Shown: positions 17,420 to 22,008 of the stretch, piece by piece
Layout: every line of letters starts with the position of its first letter
How positions within the stretch are numbered: the first letter of the stretch is position 1
Source of the DNA: Pelagophyceae sp. CCMP2097
Taxonomy: Eukaryota > Sar > Pelagophyceae
Direction of reading: 5' to 3'
Assembly (NCBI GenBank): GCA_026770575.1
Contig: MU657177.1
Coordinates: 315,137-337,144 of the forward strand
Length of the DNA stretch: 22,008 nucleotides
Translations under genes and position numbers: made by a program
Notes under the pieces: generated by a model
The model's database searches: none
What the model saw: the letters and a program-made list of their open reading frames with translations, nothing else
What the model was told of the DNA's origin: nothing

Positions 17420-19717
17420 ATGCTCTTCCAGCAGATCCTCGTCGCCGGCCTCGCAGCGGCGGCCACCGGTCGCCAGCTGACGCAGACGGATGGCCTTTGC
17501 TGCACGTGAGTCTCACGCCCTCGCCCTGTCTTTTACCTTTGCCGCCGCACGGTCCGGCGCCTCTCTAGGTCGTACGACGAGTCGGCCTGGAGCCCGGACG
17601 AGCAGTGCGCGAACTGCGGGGCGCACGTCGAGGTCGGCTCGTACTGCGCCGCGTCGAAGGACCAGTGCGAGACGAACTGCGGCAAGAAGTGGTGTGCAGC
17701 CTCAGAGGAGCCGACGCCGACGCCCGAGGACGGCATCTGCTGTTTGCACGCCCCGCAGCGTCCCTCGGCCATGCCCTCGTCCTTCGAGAACCCTCTCGCC
17801 GTCGGAGAGGCTCTGTCTTGTCTGTCTGTCCGTCGATGAAATATTTCGACGTGCGGCGCTGAATCGTTCCCAAACACAGCTACCGCAAGGAAGCGGGCGG
17901 ATGCGAGCAGATCTGTGACGAGCCGGCGCCCGCGGACCACTTCTGCGCTCAGTCGGCGCACAACTGCCGCAGCGAATGCAACAAAGAGTGGTGCGGCGGC
18001 GACGCGCTGCCGGCGACGCCGCGGCCGACGGCCAAGCCGGTCGACACCACGCCGGAGCCAACGGGAGCGCCGACCTTGACGCATGAGCCGACGGCCAGGG
18101 CGACGGAGGGGGCGCCCGAGGACGGTTACTGCTGCTTGCACGCCCCGCAGCGTCCCTCGGCCATGCCCGATCGACCTTCTGTCTTGCCTGTCTGCCCGTT
18201 TCGTCGTCTGAATCGTTCCCAAACACAGCTGGCGCAAGGAAGGCGGATGCGAGCAGACCTGCGAAGAGCCGGCGCCCCCGGGCCACTTCTGCGCCCAGTC
18301 GGCGGACAACTGCCAGGACAAGTGCGGCAGCGAGTGGTGCAGCGGCGACGCGCCGCCGGTGACACCGCGCCCGACGCGCCAGCCGGCGAGCACCGACACG
18401 CCCGCGCCGACGGCCGAGTCGGGCGACGGCTTTTGCTGCCACTGGAGCGCGGCACCGGAGTGGGATGACGCGGCCAAGTGCGCCGCGTGCGACGAGGTCG
18501 CCGTGCCGGGCTCGTGGTGCGCCGAGTCGCGCGACCACTGCGTAAACGACAGCACATCGACGTGGTGCGGCGTCGCGTTTGCGGCGTCGGGCGCGGCGGC
18601 CGCCGGCGGCGGCGCGGCCGCCGGCGAGAACGCCACCAGAACGCGGACGTCGGACTCGCGCGGCGGCGCAGGGCGAGCGGGCGGCTCTCGGTCGGCGACG
18701 GCGCGCGCACGGCGGTCTTCGGCGACAGTAGCGGGGGCCCGGCCGAGGCGCGCCGAGGAGGCGCGCGCCTCAACGTCCTCGGCCGAGGCCGCAACGCGCC
18801 AAACTCAACACGCCGAGCGCATCACGCGGGCCGAGGTGCGCAGGGTGTGCGCCGAGCTCCGGTTCATCGAGGAAACCTCGGCGGCGCCCTCGCGCAAGGG
18901 CGCCGCCTGCGCCGCCGTGCTCGTAACCGGCCGCCTCTCGCGGAGCTTCTTCGGGCTGCAGTCGCTCTTCCAGCTCTACGTGGGGCAATCGTCGTGCCAA
19001 GTAAATCTCTTCGTCGCGCTGAGCGTGACCGGCCCCCTCGACGGCGACCTCGCCAACGAAACGACGTCGTGCCTCGCCGGCCTCTCGAGCGTCCGCGCGT
19101 TCCATGTCGCCGACGAAACCAGGGACGACGCGGCTCTCATCGTCGACCAGCATCCCTTCATCAGCCGAAGTCCGGATGGTTCCGGCCTCGTTTCGCACTT
19201 TGAACGCGGTTACGGAGGGACGAAAGGCATGACGCTTCTGTACCAGTGGAAGCGCATCTTCGAGGCCAACGTGCTGCGGACGCGCTACGAGCTGGAGTCG
19301 GGCGAGGATCACGGAGTCGTCCTCTACTCCAGAGCCGACCTCGCGTACTTCAACGGCGGCAGGTCCAGGGGCGCGGCGCCGAAATTCGACATTTGCGCGC
19401 TTGCGCCGCAACCCAGGGCCTTCCTCCGGCCGCCCTGCGCGAACTGGGGCGGCATGTGCGACCAGCTCTTCGCCGCGGCGGCGCCGACGATGACGCGCAT
19501 CGCGATGCTCTACTACCACATCGCCGCCATGTGCGAGCGCAACGTCCACTACCACCCGGAGACCCTGCTCTATACCCTCGTCGTCCAAGACCTTCGGCTC
19601 GATCCCGCCATCCTCCAGCTCCCAACCGGCGCCGACGAGCCGGGGTGGGACCAGGCCCACCTGAACTCGGGGTGCAAGTGGAGTACGGGCGGCTACTATA
19701 TCAAAAGATCTGCTTGA
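17420..19717 (+). CDS. Secreted cysteine-module protein with glycosyltransferase-like C-terminal domain
   Basis: Exons 17420-17505, 17569-17745, 17880-18137 and 18229-19717 give 2010 nt, or 669 residues. MLFQQILVAGLAAAATG is a signal peptide. Four cysteine modules follow, each with CC, a C-x2/3-C pair, then Y/F/W-CA-x-S, spaced Cys and a closing WC. Thr/Pro-rich linkers such as TPRPTAKP separate them, and an Ala/Gly/Arg-rich stretch comes next. The C-terminal part (about residue 360 on) has AAVLVTGRLSRSFFG, VNLFVALSV, a VLYSRADLAYF segment and GGYYIK at the end. This resembles uncharacterised algal glycosyltransferase-like proteins, but I cannot name the family securely. Introns 2 and 3 appear to use GC donors (GCACGC) with CACAG acceptors; with no GT in phase, this is the simplest reading. 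A cell-wall or extracellular-matrix role is inference. Confidence 0.75.
17744..18230 (+). repeat. Duplicated exon-intron border of the cysteine modules
   Basis: The 33-nt block beginning TTGCACGCCCCGCAGCG is identical at 17744-17776 and 18136-18168, covering the proposed donor sites. The acceptor ends are also shared: CTGAATCGTTCCCAAACACA appears at 17860-17879 minus one base and again just before 18229. Module 3 therefore arose by copying module 2 together with its intron. Confidence 0.85.
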
Positions 19718-19853
19718 TACGATCGACGCGCCTCGACGCAAGCTTTCAAGCTCCGTCTTTTTTAGCTCCGCGGACGGGGTCCGCGCTGGGATAATCATGC
19801 CCAAAGTTTAACGGAATCATAATTCTGGTGGATAATGTAAAACTAATGTTACA

Positions 19854-19867
19854 CTAGGAATTCCTAG
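19854..19867. repeat. CTAGGAATTCCTAG palindrome
   Basis: A perfect 14-bp palindrome containing TAGGAATTCCTA, about 137 bp after the secreted protein stop codon. Its left flank TACAC matches the copy at 460. Confidence 0.95.
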
Positions 19868-19989
19868 TAGCTCTCCCCATTTATTCTGACCGTTCTTGTT
19901 TCACAAACACAGTCCAACGATCATAACATGGAATTGTTCTAAACTCTACCCGCACACACAAAGTGTGTTTGAGCCGGGACAAGCGGGTT

Positions 19990-20022
19990 CGCAGCGGATT
20001 TCCTATCAGGATATCCGCTGCG
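19990..20022. other. Strong hairpin
   Basis: CGCAGCGGAT (19990-19999) pairs perfectly with ATCCGCTGCG (20013-20022). Inside, after one T-T mismatch, TCCT (20001-20004) pairs with AGGA (20008-20011) around the loop ATC. That is 14 paired bases in 33 nt. No following T run or known RNA family is apparent. Confidence 0.85.
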
Positions 20023-20475
20023 TTTAGAGCTCGTACAGGTCGTGGGTCGAAACGCACAACACTGCAAGCCCCGAGTTCCCCGCCCTCTCCGCGCATAGCG
20101 CGCATAACGAGGGTGCGGTCGTGTTGGGCGTTACATCGGACTAACCTTGTACCGCCACAAGCACAATGACACCGACGGCTCGCTCTGCCATCACGGCAAA
20201 CGTCGTTGTGTATCGTCTAGCATGCAGCCGTGCAACTCAAGAGAACATAACCTCGTGGCGGGATGTCGCCAAAATTTAATAGGGTCTTCGCCCCGATTCG
20301 AGCGGACTTTTGAGACCATGTCCGGCTAGTTATAGCGAAAGACGGACCCGACACGGTCCCGTCGCAACATCACCACAGGCGCCTTCGGCTGACATTCATC
20401 GCCGCCCATAGTTCGCCCATGATTCGGTGTGACCGACCTCTGCCGTTCGCCGCCAGCAAACGATGAATACCGAAA

Positions 20476-20563
20476 GTAGTCGCGGACCGTCGTGAAAACA
20501 CCGACGCTGATGTTGTGTCGGGAGTCGTCGCAGACCGTCGTAAGCGCACCGACGCTGATGTTG
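20476..20563. repeat. 48-bp tandem repeat, two copies
   Basis: Two units starting at 20476 and 20524 share GACCGTCGT and CACCGACGCTGATGTTG. A fragmentary third copy may follow near 20595. On the minus strand the unit reads as a repeated NISVG...TTV peptide. Confidence 0.8.
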
Positions 20564-21032
20564 CCGCCGTCTTCGACCGCCATCCGCCACCATAGTCTGT
20601 CGTAAGTGCCCCCACAACATAACTTTCGATGTAATAGGAAGCTTGCACCCCACGCCACCTTGATTGCAGTCTCGGCTGCCTCTTGGATCAAGTGGTTATC
20701 TCACCCCACGCCAACGACGGCCACGGTCAACCGCCGTGTTCTCCAATTGTCTTGAGCGCCGCCCCGCGCCAACCCGCCTTTTTCGCGCAAAACGCGTCCG
20801 CTGGGCCGTCGCCGTCGTCAGCAGCTGATTCGGCTGTCGCTATCGACAAGATCACAAGATCAGCTAGAAGTCCAATTGTAGAAGTCGATTTCTCCGACGT
20901 GAATCGGAACCGCCTTTTGTTTCGCTTGCCGAATATGGCGTTGATAGTCACCGCGATATCGAGGGATCACTGCCAACGATCGATATGCGCTGACGACCAA
21001 GGTATCGTTGTCCGTCGGCGCAAATCCGACAC

Positions 21033-21465
21033 ACGACTCGTGTCTACGAAGCGGTGCAGTATCCCTGACAAGCACTGTGCTGGGATCAACCCGACGCGCG
21101 CCACCGAGGCTCGACACCTCGGCGTATTTTGGACACCGGCACCCTTCAAGTCGGCGACCTTTCCATGTTCGCCGGGTCCACCCCGGCAGCTATTGTCGAC
21201 GCCCCTAGCGTCGGCAGCCCCATGATCTGCGGGTCCACTCCGGCAGTCCCGCCGCCGACGCCCCTTGCGTCGGCAGCCTTTCCAAGCTGTGCGCCACCGA
21301 CGCTCGACTCGCCGGCAACGAATAAACGCAGGACGGTCCCCACCGACGTTCGACACGCCGGTAGATCTCGTATACGCACCTGGTTCGACCCCGTTGACGC
21401 TCCCGCAGCCGCTAGTCCAACACGTGACTCGCATCGACGGAGCGGTATAGAATCACCGACAGGCA
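21033..21465. repeat. Diverged repeats with ~390-bp and 57-bp periods
   Basis: A block of about 43 bp at 21033 (CGACTCGTGTCTACGAAGCG) recurs in diverged form at 21423 (TGACTCGCATCGACGGAGCG). Between them, GGGTCCACCCCGGCAG at 21174 recurs at 21231 as GGGTCCACTCCGGCAG, each followed by a shared GCGTCGGCAGCC. On the minus strand the outer pair reads CLSGILHRFVD and CLSVILYRSVD. Confidence 0.65.
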
Positions 21466-22008
21466 CCGCCGACGCATCATACGCCGACGGATTTCCGCGC
21501 GCCAAAGACACGCCACACGCACCGTAGGCGCTGGTCTACCGGTGCTCTGCAGCGTCGCTGCCGCGCGCAATGCCTGTGACGAGGCGCCACTGACGCCCCC
21601 GGTGTACCGGCCGTGTAAGTCTGGGCTGAATCGCGCCTTGCCACTCGCCGTCCTGTGACGGTTCGGGTTTTCCAGTCCGGGTTTTCCAAGTTGCTTGTCT
21701 GTAACCCGACGCACGGCGCTCTCGAAATCGACGAAAGAGCCGAAGTGTCTAGCGGACCGTACTTGCATGAGGGGGTCAAGCGCAAAGCGCACAAACCACT
21801 CCCGCAGGCATGGCACCCGGGCCTTTTGGACCGGGAGCCTGACTTTGGAACCGATTAGCCGGTTATACCCTAATGGGGCAGCCCCACCCAGGGTGGATCT
21901 TAAGCAAGCAAATCGATAAAAAAGGAAATTGGAAATCACAGGCCGAAAAGGGAGGCAGAGTTCCTGATATTAGTTGGGTTTTCCCAGATTACTTGAGCAG
22001 CTTGGAGC

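Larger units (their letters stand above)
19718..22008. other. Lower-GC repeat-bearing region without a supportable gene
   Basis: Open frames of up to about 180 codons exist on both strands, but none shows a known domain or consistent splice structure. The stretch contains a TAGGAATTCCTA palindrome (19855), a strong hairpin (19990-20022), a 48-bp repeat (20476-20563), a 57-bp repeat (21174-21278) and a diverged unit recurring about 390 bp apart (21033 and 21423). Periods of 48, 57 and about 390 are multiples of three, so this may be the remains of a repetitive protein gene or mobile element. Confidence 0.5.

Noticed and set aside
17533..18636. Minus-strand ORF of 367 codons
   Set aside because: It is a shadow of the cysteine-module gene, containing mirrored duplicated segments and no recognisable domain.
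18770..19804. Minus-strand ORF of 344 codons
   Set aside because: It is antisense to the C-terminal domain of the secreted protein. The sense frame has coherent motifs; this one does not.
19900..20330. Possible tRNA or small RNA gene
   Set aside because: I looked for cloverleaf arms and a T-loop around GTTCG and ATTCGAG and could not assemble one. Only the isolated hairpin at 19990-20022 is supported.

Overview
The window reads as nuclear DNA of a GC-rich, intron-bearing microbial eukaryote. The evidence is short GT-AG introns that restore reading phase at nearly every junction, a U5 snRNP Dim1 gene, an RTEL1-type helicase, a fatty-acid-transport/very-long-chain acyl-CoA synthetase, and KCTD-kelch, WD40 and EF-hand genes. 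A small marine alga such as a pelagophyte stramenopile (Aureococcus-like) would fit, but that placement is inference from style and gene content. Most genes are broken over several frames, and I rebuilt them by hand from splice sites, phase and family similarity. The exon coordinates are therefore predictions.

Layout: 1-560 is AT-rich with small repeats. 561-3236 (+) is an 8-exon FATP/SLC27-like acyl-CoA synthetase. 3605-5139 (-) is a two-exon coiled-coil/BTB(T1)/kelch protein. 5439-6539 (+) is an intronless seven-bladed WD40 protein. 6811-8017 (+) is a four-exon P-loop sulfotransferase-like protein with a C-terminal membrane anchor. 8055-12640 (-) is a 15-exon RTEL1-like Fe-S DNA helicase of 1032 predicted residues. 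12892-14704 (-) is an EF-hand protein whose 3' end is uncertain. 15081-15787 (+) is Dim1/TXNL4A, 142 residues in four exons. 15915-16430 (-) is a HYD1-type ADP-ribosyltransferase-like frame with an internal in-frame TAA. 16431-17419 is gene-free. 17420-19717 (+) is a secreted cysteine-module protein with a glycosyltransferase-like C-terminal domain. 19718-22008 is lower-GC DNA with degenerate repeats and no gene I can support.

The genes do not form one pathway; they are a normal mixed set on both strands. Two pairs are divergent and share upstream DNA (5140-5438 and 14705-15080). The most interesting signals are a 12-bp palindrome TAGGAATTCCTA repeated across the window, a CPVC motif in Dim1, the interrupted HYD1-like frame, exon-module duplications that carry intron sequence with them, and minisatellites with a common core in introns of two unrelated genes.
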